Source: Melioribacteraceae bacterium
GTDB taxonomy: Bacteria; Bacteroidota; Ignavibacteria; Ignavibacteriales; Melioribacteraceae
Assembly: GCA_026983955.1 (NCBI GenBank)
Contig: JALSTB010000094.1
Coordinates: 1 to 53,206, forward strand
DNA length: 53,206 bases
Direction: 5' to 3'
Below the pieces are notes generated by a model that was not told the DNA's origin, made no database searches, and was given only the letters and a program-made list of their open reading frames with translations. A program made the translations under genes and the position numbers. This document shows, in pieces, positions 1 to 9,454 of the stretch. Each line of letters opens with the position of its first letter. The stretch's first letter is position 1.

Positions 1-1
1 T

Positions 2-1633
2 ATTAATCCCACTATCGAACAAATCCATAACAGCGATTTGGAACTGATAGTCGCCGGTAATGAAGATTCGATTATGATGGTTGAAGGTGAAGCTAAAGAG
101 GTGACGGAAGCCGAATTCCTCGAAGCACTAAAAGTTGCCCACGAAAGCATTAAGAAATTGGTGGATGTGCAAAAAGAATTGCGTGAGTTGTGCGGACTTC
201 CCAAAATGGAAGTGCCCGAAGCGGAAATTGATGAGGAATTGAAAAAAGATGTTTATGAATTGGCATACGATAAATATGCGGAATTGGTAGGAACCGTTCT
301 CTCCAAACAAGAACGAGCAAAAAAAAATAAAGAACTAAACGAATCTGTCCTCGAAGCGCTCGCCGAAAAATATCCTGAACAAGAAAGAGTAATTAAAGAG
401 ATTTTGCACGATATCGAAAAGGAATTGATGAGAAAGCAAATACTCGAACAAGGTAAGCGCCTCGATGGAAGGGGAACGAAAGACATCCGTCCGATCTCAA
501 TTGAAACGGGAATATTAGCCCGTACACACGGTTCGGCGTTGTTTACGCGTGGCGAAACCCAAAGTTTAACAACTCTTACTTTGGGAACAAAAGCCGATGA
601 ACAAATAATTGACGGTTTGGTTGAAGAATACACCAAAAGGTTTATTCTGCATTATAACTTCCCGCCCTTCAGCGTTGGTGAAACCGGAAGATTTTCGGGT
701 CCGGGCAGAAGGGAAATCGGGCACGGAAACCTTGCCGAACGGGCTCTTAAAAATATCATTCCTCCGGAGAAGGATTTCGCATACTCGCTCCGCCTTAATT
801 CCGATATTTTGGAATCGAACGGCTCATCTTCAATGGCAACAGTTTGTGCAGGTTCGCTTGCATTGATGGATGGCGGTGTTCCCGTTTCCAAAGCCATCAG
901 CGGTATCGCAATGGGATTGATTAAAGAAGGCGAACAATATGCAATCCTTTCCGATATTTCGGGAAATGAAGATCATCTCGGCGATATGGATTTTAAGGTT
1001 GCCGGTTCCGCCGAGGGAATTACCGCTATTCAGATGGATATTAAAATCCAAGGCATTTCATTCGAAATAATGGAAAAAGCTTTGGCGCAAGCCAAAGAAG
1101 GCAGATTGCACATTCTTGAAAAAATGAATGCCGTTCTTTCCAAACCGAAAGAAGCAATTTCCGTTTATGCCCCTAAACAATTGGCGTTCAAAATTAATCA
1201 AGATAAAATCGGTGCTGTTATAGGTCCGGCAGGAAAAGTTATTCAAGGAATTCAAAAAGATTACGGTGTTGAAATTTACATCGATGAAGACGGTACTGTC
1301 CATATTTCCGGTCCGCACCTCGAAAAAGTAAATGAAGCAAGAGATTATATAATTGCTCTTACCGCTGAACCCGAAGTGGGGGCGGTGTACGAAGGCAAAG
1401 TTGTTAAGATTACCGACTACGGTGCATTTATCGAATTTCTGCCCGGTGTTCAGGGGCTGTTACACATCTCCCAAATTGATAATTCCAGAGTTAACAAAGT
1501 AACCGATTTCCTGAAAGAAGGCGAGAAAGTCGGTGTAAAACTGATACGTATAGAGAACGGCAAATACAGCCTTTCCAGAAAAGCCGTTTTGGAAGACGAA
1601 CAAAAGAAAGAAAAAGTAGAAAACGAAAAATAA
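2..1633 (+). CDS. pnp: Polyribonucleotide nucleotidyltransferase, 5'-truncated by window edge
   Basis: This is the C-terminal 543 or so residues of PNPase, the phosphorolytic 3'-to-5' exoribonuclease of the RNA degradosome; the family is usually about 700 residues, so roughly 160 are missing to the left. The frame is open from base 2, and the TTG at 38 is an internal codon, not a start. Visible in order are the end of the first RNase PH core, the helical linker, the second RNase PH core (FTRGETQSLTTLTLGT, then GPGRREIGHG and the acidic stretch SDISGNEDHLGDMD expected to carry the catalytic aspartates), a KH domain with its GPAG loop (IGAVIGPAGKVIQGI) and a C-terminal S1 domain (GKVVKITDYGAFIEFLPG). 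A terminator follows directly. Identity is very secure. Confidence 0.97.
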   Translation: MNPTIEQIHNSDLELIVAGNEDSIMMVEGEAKEVTEAEFLEALKVAHESIKKLVDVQKELRELCGLPKMEVPEAEIDEELKKDVYELAYDKYAELVGTVLSKQERAKKNKELNESVLEALAEKYPEQERVIKEILHDIEKELMRKQILEQGKRLDGRGTKDIRPISIETGILARTHGSALFTRGETQSLTTLTLGTKADEQIIDGLVEEYTKRFILHYNFPPFSVGETGRFSGPGRREIGHGNLAERALKNIIPPEKDFAYSLRLNSDILESNGSSSMATVCAGSLALMDGGVPVSKAISGIAMGLIKEGEQYAILSDISGNEDHLGDMDFKVAGSAEGITAIQMDIKIQGISFEIMEKALAQAKEGRLHILEKMNAVLSKPKEAISVYAPKQLAFKINQDKIGAVIGPAGKVIQGIQKDYGVEIYIDEDGTVHISGPHLEKVNEARDYIIALTAEPEVGAVYEGKVVKITDYGAFIEFLPGVQGLLHISQIDNSRVNKVTDFLKEGEKVGVKLIRIENGKYSLSRKAVLEDEQKKEKVENEK

Positions 1634-1640
1634 TTGATTC

Positions 1641-1678
1641 GGAACAATTCACTTTTTTGCGGGTTGTTCCTTTTTTTA
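1641..1678 (+). terminator. Intrinsic terminator of pnp
   Basis: A perfect 7-bp stem, GGAACAA at 1641-1647 and TTGTTCC at 1664-1670, is followed by a run of seven T. It begins 7 bases after the pnp stop codon. The loop is 16 bases and the stem is modest in GC, so some readthrough into dus, which starts at 1686, is possible. Confidence 0.8.
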
Positions 1679-1685
1679 TTTAAAT

Positions 1686-2771
1686 ATGAAAATCGGTAAT
1701 CTAAATATCGGAAGAAAGTTAATTCTTGCGCCAATGGCTGAAATTTCGGATGCGCCTTTCCGTCGAATTGCCAAAGAATACGGAGCGGGATTAACATTCA
1801 CCCAAATGGTAAGCGCCGATGGCATAGTAAAAGGCAATTTTAACACATTAAGATTTGCAACATTTCATAAATCGGAAAAGCCTATCGGAATACAAGTGTT
1901 GGGAAACGATGAAACAACTTTACGTGATGCCGCCGCCAAACTTTCTTCATTAAATCCCGACGTAATTGATTTGAATTGCGGATGCCCGGTTACCAAAGTG
2001 GTTTCAAATAAAATGGGAGCCTGGTTGCTCAACGACCCGCCGAAATTGGGAAAACTTGTAAAAGCTTTGGTAGAAGGAAGTAACGGTGTTCCGGTATCCG
2101 TTAAACTCCGTTTGGGAATGGACGGCGGACGGATAACGGTTCTGGAAAATGCCAAAAGAGCCGAGGACAACGGAGCCGCTTATATAGCAATTCATGCACG
2201 TTTGAGAAGTGATAAGTATGACGTTGACCCTGCATGGGAATGGATTGCAAAAGTAAAAGAAAGCGTTTCCATTCCTGTAGTTGGAAACGGCTCGGTTTTT
2301 ACACCTTTCGATGCAATTAAAATGATTGAAGAAACCGGCTGCGATTCGGTTATGGTTGCCCGCGGCGCTTTGGGTAACCCGTTTATTTTTAGAAATTTTA
2401 ACAACCTTTTCGAAAAAAATATTCAACCTTCACCACCGGATGTTGATGAGGTGAAAAATCTTGCCATTAAACATCTTAATTTGTTGGTGAAAGAATACGG
2501 TGAAATTAATAGCCTGGATAAAGCGAAAAAGAATATTATTTGGTATTTTAGGGTATTCGGTGGAATTACTGAATTGTTGGAGCAAATTTTTAAAGCTAAA
2601 ACGGAATTGGAACTTAAAGAAATAATTATAAACCATAGCGATAAAATAAAAAATAATTTTTATCCCGAAGAGGATTTGGATTATTATTACAAAAAATTTA
2701 AAAACAGGGTACTCTTTTGGTTGGAAGAGGATGAAAAATTAACAAAGTTTTTAAATGCCAAAGTGGCATGA
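1686..2771 (+). CDS. dus: tRNA-dihydrouridine synthase (DusB-like)
   Basis: FMN-dependent enzyme that reduces uridines of tRNA to dihydrouridine using NADPH. The 361 residues match the usual length (TIM barrel of about 240 residues plus a helical C-terminal domain). The FMN-barrel opening APMAEISDAPFRR lies at residues 11-23. The catalytic cysteine is expected at C100 in NCGCPVTKV, where the family has N-x-G-C-P. The substrate/flavin segments IHARLRS, PVVGNGSVFTPFDA and MVARGALGNPFIF follow in the expected order. ATG is the start, only 8 bases after the T-run of the pnp terminator, so its promoter must overlap pnp or the gene depends on readthrough. Which U positions are modified cannot be read from sequence. 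Confidence 0.95.
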   Translation: MKIGNLNIGRKLILAPMAEISDAPFRRIAKEYGAGLTFTQMVSADGIVKGNFNTLRFATFHKSEKPIGIQVLGNDETTLRDAAAKLSSLNPDVIDLNCGCPVTKVVSNKMGAWLLNDPPKLGKLVKALVEGSNGVPVSVKLRLGMDGGRITVLENAKRAEDNGAAYIAIHARLRSDKYDVDPAWEWIAKVKESVSIPVVGNGSVFTPFDAIKMIEETGCDSVMVARGALGNPFIFRNFNNLFEKNIQPSPPDVDEVKNLAIKHLNLLVKEYGEINSLDKAKKNIIWYFRVFGGITELLEQIFKAKTELELKEIIINHSDKIKNNFYPEEDLDYYYKKFKNRVLFWLEEDEKLTKFLNAKVA

Positions 2772-2818
2772 TATTAAAAAAATATGAAATTAAACTTGAA
2801 AATTAATACGGTACAACT

Positions 2819-2866
2819 TCAAACTAAGGTTAAGGTAAATGCTTTAGGTTAAAGTTTGACTTTTTG
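2819..2866 (+). terminator. Possible terminator after dus
   Basis: TCAAACT at 2819-2825 pairs perfectly with AGTTTGA at 2853-2859 and is followed by CTTTTTG. The 27-base loop contains the near-repeats AAGGTTAAGG and TAGGTTAA. The long loop and low GC make this weaker than the other terminators in the window. Confidence 0.4.
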
Positions 2867-2922
2867 TATCCAATCATCATTCTCTTCGCCCTCAATTGCA
2901 GTATCCGCCAGAGGGTTTTGCG

Positions 2923-4482
2923 ATGTCGAAAGAAATAATAATAAACTCTTCTTCACTTCAAAACAGGGTTGCAATTACGGAAAACGGCAATTTAGTCGAT
3001 TTTTTCGTTGATAATCCCGAAAAACGGCGAATGGTGGGCAATATTTACCTCGGCAGGATTGCGAGAGTTCTGCCGGGCATCCGTGCCGCTTTTGTCGATA
3101 TAGGTCTCAAGCACGATGCATTTTTACACTTTTCCGATATCGGGGACAGATTCAAAGAAATTCAGAGTGTTTTGGATGACGATGACGATGAAGTAAGCGT
3201 TGACGAAGATGACGATTCGGAAGAAACTCACCACAAACATAAAAGAAGGCAAGGTCAAAGCGACCGTCAAATTCCGAAACTTCGTAAAGGGCAAGAAATT
3301 ATTGTCCAAATTATAAAAGAACCTGTTGAAGGAAAAGGTGTCCGGATATCTTCATCCATCTCCATCCCCGGGCGCTTTTGTGTGCTTTTACCATTCGACA
3401 GCAAAATCGGAATCTCAAAAAAAATATCCGACTACAGGGAAAGACGGAGATTGCGCAACCTTGCAAAAAGCATTATCCCGGAAAAATACGGTTTGATTAT
3501 ACGCACGGCCGCCAAAGAACAAGATGAAAAAGCACTTTCGGGCGATTTGAAATATTTACTGAATACATGGAATAAAATTGAAGACGCCGTTAAATCCAAA
3601 AAACCACCCGCACTTCTTTACAGCGATTTGACAACAACAATCCGCGTTATAAGGGATTTGTTTACCCCCGATGTTTCAAAGGTTTTTGTCGATTCAAAAA
3701 AACTCTATAAAGAAATTCGCGATTATATTTCCTTCATTCAACCTGAACTTTTGGATAAAATAGAATACTACAAAGGCAATCAACCCATTTTCGATACCTT
3801 CAAAATCGAAGAGCAAATTAAAACCTTGCTTGGCAGAAGAGTGCCGCTTCCCAGCGGCGGCTACATCATTATCGAACACACCGAAGCAATGACCGTGATT
3901 GACGTGAACAGCGGACGGTATGCGGCAAAAAAAGAACAAGAGCTCAATTCACTCAAAACCGATTTGGAAGCTTCGCGCGAAATTGTAAGACAACTCAGAT
4001 TGCGTGACATCGGCGGGTTGATTGTTGTCGATTTTATCGATTTGGAAGATGAAAAGAACCGTAAAAAGATTTTTGACGAATTGAAAAAAGAATTCAGAAA
4101 AGACCGGGCAAAAATTGCTATGCTTCCGATGACGGATTTCGGTCTGATGCAAATTACCCGCCAGCGGATAGGTCATAATATCGTTCAATCGATGTACGAA
4201 CCTTGCCCGTATTGCAACGGTACAGGCTTGCTTACAAAACGTTCAAACTTAATTCACGAAATCGAAGATTGGTTGAAAAGATATAAAAACGAAGGCAGAC
4301 ACAAAAGTTTAACCTTAAGGGTTCATCCTTCGCTCGGTAGAAAACTTCGTGAAGGCACAATCAGTATGTTGACTAAAATCCAATTTAAATATTTTGTAAG
4401 AATTAAACTTGTTGAAGATGAAGAGATGAGTCCGCAAAAATTTGAATTTATTGCAACGAAAACTAACGAAGTTCTTTCATAA
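2923..4482 (+). CDS. rng: Ribonuclease E/G family endoribonuclease
   Basis: Single-strand-specific endoribonuclease of RNA maturation and decay, 519 residues, closer to RNase G than to RNase E because no long C-terminal scaffold is present. The N-terminal S1 domain (residues about 37-150, GNIYLGRIARVLPGIRAAFVDIG) is interrupted at residues 85-115 by an Asp/Glu-rich then His/Arg/Lys-rich insert. The catalytic DNase I-like region has D327 in VIDVNSG and D370 in LIVVDFIDLED, the expected Mg-binding pair. The zinc link is C428-P-Y-C431 (CPYCNGTG). The start is the ATG at 2923 with GAGGG 8 bases upstream; a TTG 27 bases earlier is in frame but lacks such a site. Confidence 0.95.
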   Translation: MSKEIIINSSSLQNRVAITENGNLVDFFVDNPEKRRMVGNIYLGRIARVLPGIRAAFVDIGLKHDAFLHFSDIGDRFKEIQSVLDDDDDEVSVDEDDDSEETHHKHKRRQGQSDRQIPKLRKGQEIIVQIIKEPVEGKGVRISSSISIPGRFCVLLPFDSKIGISKKISDYRERRRLRNLAKSIIPEKYGLIIRTAAKEQDEKALSGDLKYLLNTWNKIEDAVKSKKPPALLYSDLTTTIRVIRDLFTPDVSKVFVDSKKLYKEIRDYISFIQPELLDKIEYYKGNQPIFDTFKIEEQIKTLLGRRVPLPSGGYIIIEHTEAMTVIDVNSGRYAAKKEQELNSLKTDLEASREIVRQLRLRDIGGLIVVDFIDLEDEKNRKKIFDELKKEFRKDRAKIAMLPMTDFGLMQITRQRIGHNIVQSMYEPCPYCNGTGLLTKRSNLIHEIEDWLKRYKNEGRHKSLTLRVHPSLGRKLREGTISMLTKIQFKYFVRIKLVEDEEMSPQKFEFIATKTNEVLS

Positions 4483-4544
4483 AAAATTTTAGAATATCAA
4501 ATTAATTTTAATTAAATTTATATAATTTTAACCGGGATGTGATA

Positions 4545-5627
4545 ATGAAAAAAACAAAACTTTACGGTGTGCATGAAAAACTTGGTGCAAAACTGATTGA
4601 ATTTGCCGGATACCTGATGCCTGTTCAATATTCATCGATAATTCAAGAGCATAAAGCCGTACGTAATTCAGTCGGTGTTTTCGATGTTTCACACATGGGT
4701 GAATTTTTTATCGAAGGAAACCAAGCATTGGATTTGGTTCAATATGTAACGGTAAACAATGCATCCAAACTCACGATAGGAAAAGCTCAATATTCAGCAA
4801 TGTGTTATGAAAACGGAGGAATAGTTGATGATTTGCTTGTTTACAAATTGGATGAAAACAAATTTATGATGGTTGTAAATGCTTCAAATATCGAAAAAGA
4901 CTTCGAATGGATTAGTAAAAACAATAAATTTGATGCCGGGGTGAAAAATTTAAGTGACGAATATTCGTTGATTGCCGTACAAGGACCCAATTCAAAAAAA
5001 GTTTTGGAACAAATCACCGGAGATCCTCTTGAATTGGAATTCTATCACTTTTATAACACTAAAATTAACGGTACGGAAGTTCTGGTTTCCCGGACAGGTT
5101 ACACCGGTGAGCTTGGATATGAAATTTATTTTACCGGCAACGAAGAAGAAGCGGAAAATATATGGAATCTGATTTTTGAAGCGGGAAAAGAATTCGATAT
5201 TTTACCGGCAGGATTGGGCGCCAGGGATTCGCTCCGTTTGGAAATGGGTTATTGTTTGTACGGAAACGATATTGACGAAAATACAAATCCGCTTGAAGCC
5301 GGCTTGGGTTGGATTACCAAGTTGAAGAAAGGCGATTTTATTGGGCGGGATGCTCTTCTCAAAGTAAAAGAAGAAGGTCTCAAACGTAAACTTGTGCCAA
5401 TGATTCTCGAAGAAAAAGCTTTCCCGCGCCACGGTTACCCCATTCTCAAAAACGATACGGAAATCGGCTATGTTACAAGCGGTACGGTGAGCCCGGTTTT
5501 GGAAAAACCGATTGCACTTGGATACGTAAAAATCGAATTTGCCAACGAAGGCGAAGAGCTTTATATTCGTGTGAGGAATAAATCACATAAAGCCCGGGTT
5601 GTAAAACTTCCATTTGTTTCTAAATAA
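4545..5627 (+). CDS. gcvT: Aminomethyltransferase (glycine cleavage system T protein)
   Basis: Transfers the aminomethyl carbon from lipoyl-H protein to tetrahydrofolate, releasing ammonia, in glycine cleavage. The 360 residues equal the family's usual length. Family signatures are GVFDVSHMGE near residue 50, QGPNS, SRTGYTGELGYEIY, LPAGLGARDSLRLEMG and the C-terminal GYVTSGTVSP barrel. ATG at 4545 is preferred over the in-frame GTG at 4539, because it gives the usual N-terminus KKTKLYGVHEKLGAKLIEF. No gcvH or gcvP gene is visible nearby, so the rest of the system must be elsewhere. The upstream 60 bases are extremely AT-rich and hold a TATAAT-like hexamer at 4521-4526 without a clear upstream box. 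Confidence 0.96.
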   Translation: MKKTKLYGVHEKLGAKLIEFAGYLMPVQYSSIIQEHKAVRNSVGVFDVSHMGEFFIEGNQALDLVQYVTVNNASKLTIGKAQYSAMCYENGGIVDDLLVYKLDENKFMMVVNASNIEKDFEWISKNNKFDAGVKNLSDEYSLIAVQGPNSKKVLEQITGDPLELEFYHFYNTKINGTEVLVSRTGYTGELGYEIYFTGNEEEAENIWNLIFEAGKEFDILPAGLGARDSLRLEMGYCLYGNDIDENTNPLEAGLGWITKLKKGDFIGRDALLKVKEEGLKRKLVPMILEEKAFPRHGYPILKNDTEIGYVTSGTVSPVLEKPIALGYVKIEFANEGEELYIRVRNKSHKARVVKLPFVSK

Positions 5628-5629
5628 AA

Positions 5630-6370
5630 ATGAAAATCCATACTCTGTTTTCACCGGTAAGTGTAGAAGATTTATATTTTGCGGGAAAAACTACCGTTGT
5701 AATTGATGTGCTTAGGGCAACAACTACAATTGTAACCGCAATTGCGAACGGAGCCAAAGAAGTGGTGCCCGTAAACACAATCGGTTTTGCAATGAAAGTT
5801 TCCGGAAATGCTTTCGGAGGTAAAACATTACTGGGCGGTGAACGGAATGCCAAAAAAATAGAAGGTTTCGCATTGGGTAATTCACCGCTCGAATATTCCG
5901 CCGATGTTGTAAAAGACAAATCGATTGTTTTATATACAACAAACGGAACAAAAGCAATTGTGAGGGCAAAATATTCCGAGAATCTTTTTATTTGCAGTTT
6001 CCAAAATGTTAACGCAATAGCCCGGGAACTTGCCGGCTTAAATCAAGATGTGGAAATTGTTTGTGCCGGTTCCCACGGAATGTTCAGTCTCGAAGATTCG
6101 GTTTGTGCCGGTTGCTTGATTAGTACTTTGGAAAATTATGTAACCGGATTAACATACAGTGATGCATCTAAATGCAGTTTGATGTTATATGATAAATACA
6201 AAAACGATTTGACAGGAATGCTTAAAGAATCGGAACACGGAAAATTATTGATTGAGTACGGATACGAAAGGGATTTGGAATTTGCTTCGAAAGTGAATGT
6301 TCAACATATTATCCCCGTTTATTCGTCCGGAGTAATTAAAAGCAAAGAGAAAATTAAATCGAATGGCTAA
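5630..6370 (+). CDS. comB: 2-phosphosulfolactate phosphatase family protein (ComB-like)
   Basis: Member of the ComB family, Mg-dependent phosphatases that turn 2-phosphosulfolactate into sulfolactate in coenzyme M synthesis in methanogens; in most bacteria the physiological substrate is unproven. The 246 residues carry all family blocks: DVLRATTT at 26-33, GGERN at 69-73, LGNSP at 82-86, TTNGT at 103-107 and a CAGSHG segment around residue 145. It starts 2 bases after the gcvT stop and its last 8 bases overlap the start of ftsK, so it sits inside a translationally coupled operon. No other coenzyme M genes are present, hence a different sulfonate or phosphate-ester role is likely. The family call is strong; the function is not. 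Confidence 0.88.
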   Translation: MKIHTLFSPVSVEDLYFAGKTTVVIDVLRATTTIVTAIANGAKEVVPVNTIGFAMKVSGNAFGGKTLLGGERNAKKIEGFALGNSPLEYSADVVKDKSIVLYTTNGTKAIVRAKYSENLFICSFQNVNAIARELAGLNQDVEIVCAGSHGMFSLEDSVCAGCLISTLENYVTGLTYSDASKCSLMLYDKYKNDLTGMLKESEHGKLLIEYGYERDLEFASKVNVQHIIPVYSSGVIKSKEKIKSNG

Positions 6371-8858
6371 AAAGAAGAAAAATAATTCGGGAAAAATTGC
6401 AAATGTTTCAACCGGAAATTTATTTGTTTCGGTCGAACAAAAAAAGAAAATACTCGGTATTTTGCTGATTGCAGTTGCCCTGATTTCTTTTTTGAGTATT
6501 TTGTCATACTCCAGATATGACGAAGCTAATCTTGATAACTTCTTCTCGGATTTTATAAATATTTTCTCTTCACATCCTGAATTTCTTCACCGTGTTGAAA
6601 CAACACACAATTGGCTCGGACTGTTGGGAGCTTATCTTTCCTATTTTATGATAAATCTTACAATCGGATATTTCTCAATTGTCTTTTCCTTTATTTTGTT
6701 TATTTGGGGTTACTCGATTATCCGGAATATAGATTTCAAAATTTCAACTTACATTTCGAATTTTCTGGTTGTATTGGGATTGATTTTCGCCACCTTTTTC
6801 GGAATGCTGCAACACACGCCGCATCCCGGAATTTTAAGCGGTTACCCCGAACTTTCCGGAAATTTAGGTGCTTTTTTCGGTACGGTTATCGGAAGACTTC
6901 TGGGAACACTTGGAAGCACGGTGTTTCTTTTCGCATTGTTTTTGATTACCGTATTGCTTGTTTTCGATATTCCTTTTGAAAAATTTTACAATGGAATAAA
7001 GTTATTGGTAAATAAAATTTTCACCAGGGAGAAAAAAGTAACCAAACCCGTCAAACAAACCGTAACCGCAGAAGAATCGGCAAATTTGAATGAAATTAAA
7101 AAATTGAGAAAAGAAAAAGCTAAAAGAAAATTGATAAAGAAACTTGAAGCGGAAAAAACCGGTACTCCGGCAAAATCCGAAGAAGATTTTGATGAAGAAA
7201 CAAACATAAGAATAATTAGAAAGGATGAAGTAGAAACCATCTCACAGTCGCAAGTAGATCCCGAAACCATAGTTGAACAAGCGCAAATATTAAAGGAAGA
7301 CGAAAAAGAATCTGTTGAGACTGTGCCCAGCGTTCTCGACGAAGACAAATTGCCGGAACAATGGGAAGAAGAAATAAATTTTGTGCCGCCTCACCTCGAT
7401 TTACTCGAAAAGCATGAAAGTGAAACCGTTGAGATAGAAGAAACCGAATTGAAACGGAATGCGGAATTATTGAAAGCAAAACTGGCACTTTTCGATATTG
7501 AAATCCAGGATATTTCAGTAACGCCCGGACCCGTAGTAACGCAATACGAAATTGTTCCTTCTCCAGGAGTAAAAATAAGCAGAATCGTAAGTTTGGAACA
7601 CGATATAGCATTGGCGCTTGCCGCAAGGGGAATCAGAATTATTGCTCCCATACCCGGTAAAAGTGCAATCGGTGTGGAAATACCGAACGAACATTCCACC
7701 ATTGTAAGCGCACGTTCCGTTATTTCGCACCTTGAAAAAAGCAAATACGAACTACCCATTGCAATGGGAAAAACCATTATCGGGGATGTTTACATTACCG
7801 ATTTAACTTTGATGCCGCACCTGTTAATTGCCGGAGCAACGGGAAGCGGAAAGAGTGTGGGAATCAATATGCTGATTACAAGTTTGATTTATGCAAAGCA
7901 TCCCTCGGAAGTTAAATTTGTGATTATCGACCCGAAAAAAATCGAGCTTTCGTTTTATAAAAAACTGAACAAACATTACCTTGCAGTATCCCCCGATATT
8001 GATGAAGAAATTATTACTAATCCGCACAACGCTTTGCTGGTTTTGAAAGCACTGGAATATGAGATGGAAAAAAGATACGATAAATTGGCGAAAGCAGGCG
8101 TGAGGAATATTGTGGATTATAACAAAAAGATTGCAAATAAAAAGACGAAACCTGCAGATACGGATTCAATGAAGCATTATAAATTGCCTTATATTGTTGT
8201 TGTGATTGACGAGCTTGCGGACTTGATGATGACATCGGGGAAAGAAGTGGAAGCACCCATTGCAAGGATTGCACAACTTGCAAGGGCTGTTGGAATTCAT
8301 TTGGTGGTTGCTACGCAAAGACCTTCGGTAAATGTTATTACCGGAGTTATCAAAGCGAATTTCCCGGCACGTATTGCATATCAAGTGGCAACAAAAATCG
8401 ATTCAAGAACAATTTTGGATATGAACGGCGCCGAACAGTTGCTTGGCCGCGGCGATATGCTTTTCCTGCCCGGCGGATTACCCAAACCGATTCGTATGCA
8501 GAATGCTTTTATTTCCACCGATGAGGTTGAAAGGGTAACTAATTTCATCTACACGCAAAAAGGCTTTTCGAAACGTTATTTGCTTCCTTCGATGGTTGAA
8601 AAGAAACAGACCGCAAAAGATAAGGTTTTAGCCGAGTTCGATCAGATGTTCGAAGATGCCGCCCGGGTTATTGTGCAACATCAGCAAGGTTCGGTTTCCC
8701 TGCTCCAAAGAAGATTGAAGTTGGGCTACTCCCGCGCAGCAAGGATAATCGACCAGCTGGAAGAAGCAGGTATCGTAGGACCGCCCGATGGCAGTAAAGC
8801 CCGCGAAGTGCTGGTGGAAAACGAAGAACAGCTTGAAACAATTTTAAGGTCGCTTTAA
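6363..8858 (+). CDS. ftsK: DNA translocase FtsK
   Basis: Septum-anchored hexameric dsDNA pump that clears chromosomes from the division plane and activates XerCD recombination at dif. The 831 residues are a compact version of the family: several membrane helices within residues about 28-215, a charged linker rich in Lys/Glu to about residue 340, the alpha/beta motor with Walker A GATGSGKS at 491-498 and Walker B VIDELAD ending at about residue 620, and a C-terminal gamma winged helix (SVSLLQRRLKLGYSRAARI), which reads KOPS sites in known FtsK proteins. It overlaps comB by 8 bases and shares one base with the lolA-like gene (TAATG). xerD at 26153 and smc at 46893 are its functional partners in this window. 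Confidence 0.97.
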   Translation: MAKKKKNNSGKIANVSTGNLFVSVEQKKKILGILLIAVALISFLSILSYSRYDEANLDNFFSDFINIFSSHPEFLHRVETTHNWLGLLGAYLSYFMINLTIGYFSIVFSFILFIWGYSIIRNIDFKISTYISNFLVVLGLIFATFFGMLQHTPHPGILSGYPELSGNLGAFFGTVIGRLLGTLGSTVFLFALFLITVLLVFDIPFEKFYNGIKLLVNKIFTREKKVTKPVKQTVTAEESANLNEIKKLRKEKAKRKLIKKLEAEKTGTPAKSEEDFDEETNIRIIRKDEVETISQSQVDPETIVEQAQILKEDEKESVETVPSVLDEDKLPEQWEEEINFVPPHLDLLEKHESETVEIEETELKRNAELLKAKLALFDIEIQDISVTPGPVVTQYEIVPSPGVKISRIVSLEHDIALALAARGIRIIAPIPGKSAIGVEIPNEHSTIVSARSVISHLEKSKYELPIAMGKTIIGDVYITDLTLMPHLLIAGATGSGKSVGINMLITSLIYAKHPSEVKFVIIDPKKIELSFYKKLNKHYLAVSPDIDEEIITNPHNALLVLKALEYEMEKRYDKLAKAGVRNIVDYNKKIANKKTKPADTDSMKHYKLPYIVVVIDELADLMMTSGKEVEAPIARIAQLARAVGIHLVVATQRPSVNVITGVIKANFPARIAYQVATKIDSRTILDMNGAEQLLGRGDMLFLPGGLPKPIRMQNAFISTDEVERVTNFIYTQKGFSKRYLLPSMVEKKQTAKDKVLAEFDQMFEDAARVIVQHQQGSVSLLQRRLKLGYSRAARIIDQLEEAGIVGPPDGSKAREVLVENEEQLETILRSL

Positions 8859-9454
8859 TGAAATTAATTTTAAGTATAATAATTTTATTTTTAAATGTTA
8901 CGGTTCACGCTCAATCCGCCGGGAATATTATCCGTTCGGTTCAACATAAATTTGAAACGGTAAATAATTTCTCCGCTCAAATCCGCCAATCGAAATTGGA
9001 CGGCGATTTTTATTCGGGTAAGTTTTTCTATGCTAAAGGAAATAAATACAGAATAGAATTTAAGAATTTTACAATCGTAAGCGACGGGGAATCGGTCTGG
9101 AATTATAACAAGAAAATTAACAGGGTTGTGATTACCAACTTGAACGATAACCCCGATGCATTCTCTTTCGAAAAGTTTATTTTCGATTTTCCATCGAAAT
9201 GCAAAACCGGATTAATCGGCACGAACGGTAAAAACCATTTACTTAAATTTATCCCCGTTAATGAAGATTTGGGATTTGAATGGGCGGAAGTGAACGTTAC
9301 ACCCGATTCGTTGATTGATAAAATTACGATTGCGGATTATTCAGGCAAAACTTTTAAAGTTGAACTTAAAAATATTAAAATAAACCGGAACATTCCCGGT
9401 GATACGTTCAAATTCACAGTAAAAAACGGTGTGAAAATTGTCGACCTCAGATAA
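8858..9454 (+). CDS. lolA: LolA-like outer-membrane lipoprotein carrier protein
   Basis: Periplasmic chaperone family that receives lipoproteins from LolCDE and carries them to the outer membrane. The 198 residues begin with a typical signal peptide (Lys at 2, then a hydrophobic stretch to VTVHAQS, cleavage probably after the Ala near residue 18). A LolA-type half-barrel pattern follows, including NNFSAQIRQ, SGKFFYAKGNKYRIEF and DGESVWNYNKKINRVV, the last being the family's characteristic strand. The ATG shares its A with the ftsK stop, a ftsK-lolA order common in Bacteroidota relatives. Sequence divergence is high in the C-terminal third, but the family assignment is good. Confidence 0.85.
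   Translation: MKLILSIIILFLNVTVHAQSAGNIIRSVQHKFETVNNFSAQIRQSKLDGDFYSGKFFYAKGNKYRIEFKNFTIVSDGESVWNYNKKINRVVITNLNDNPDAFSFEKFIFDFPSKCKTGLIGTNGKNHLLKFIPVNEDLGFEWAEVNVTPDSLIDKITIADYSGKTFKVELKNIKINRNIPGDTFKFTVKNGVKIVDLR

Noticed and set aside
2896-2922. Upstream TTG start for the RNase G gene
   Set aside because: No ribosome site; the ATG at 2923 has GAGGG at good distance and the expected N-terminus.
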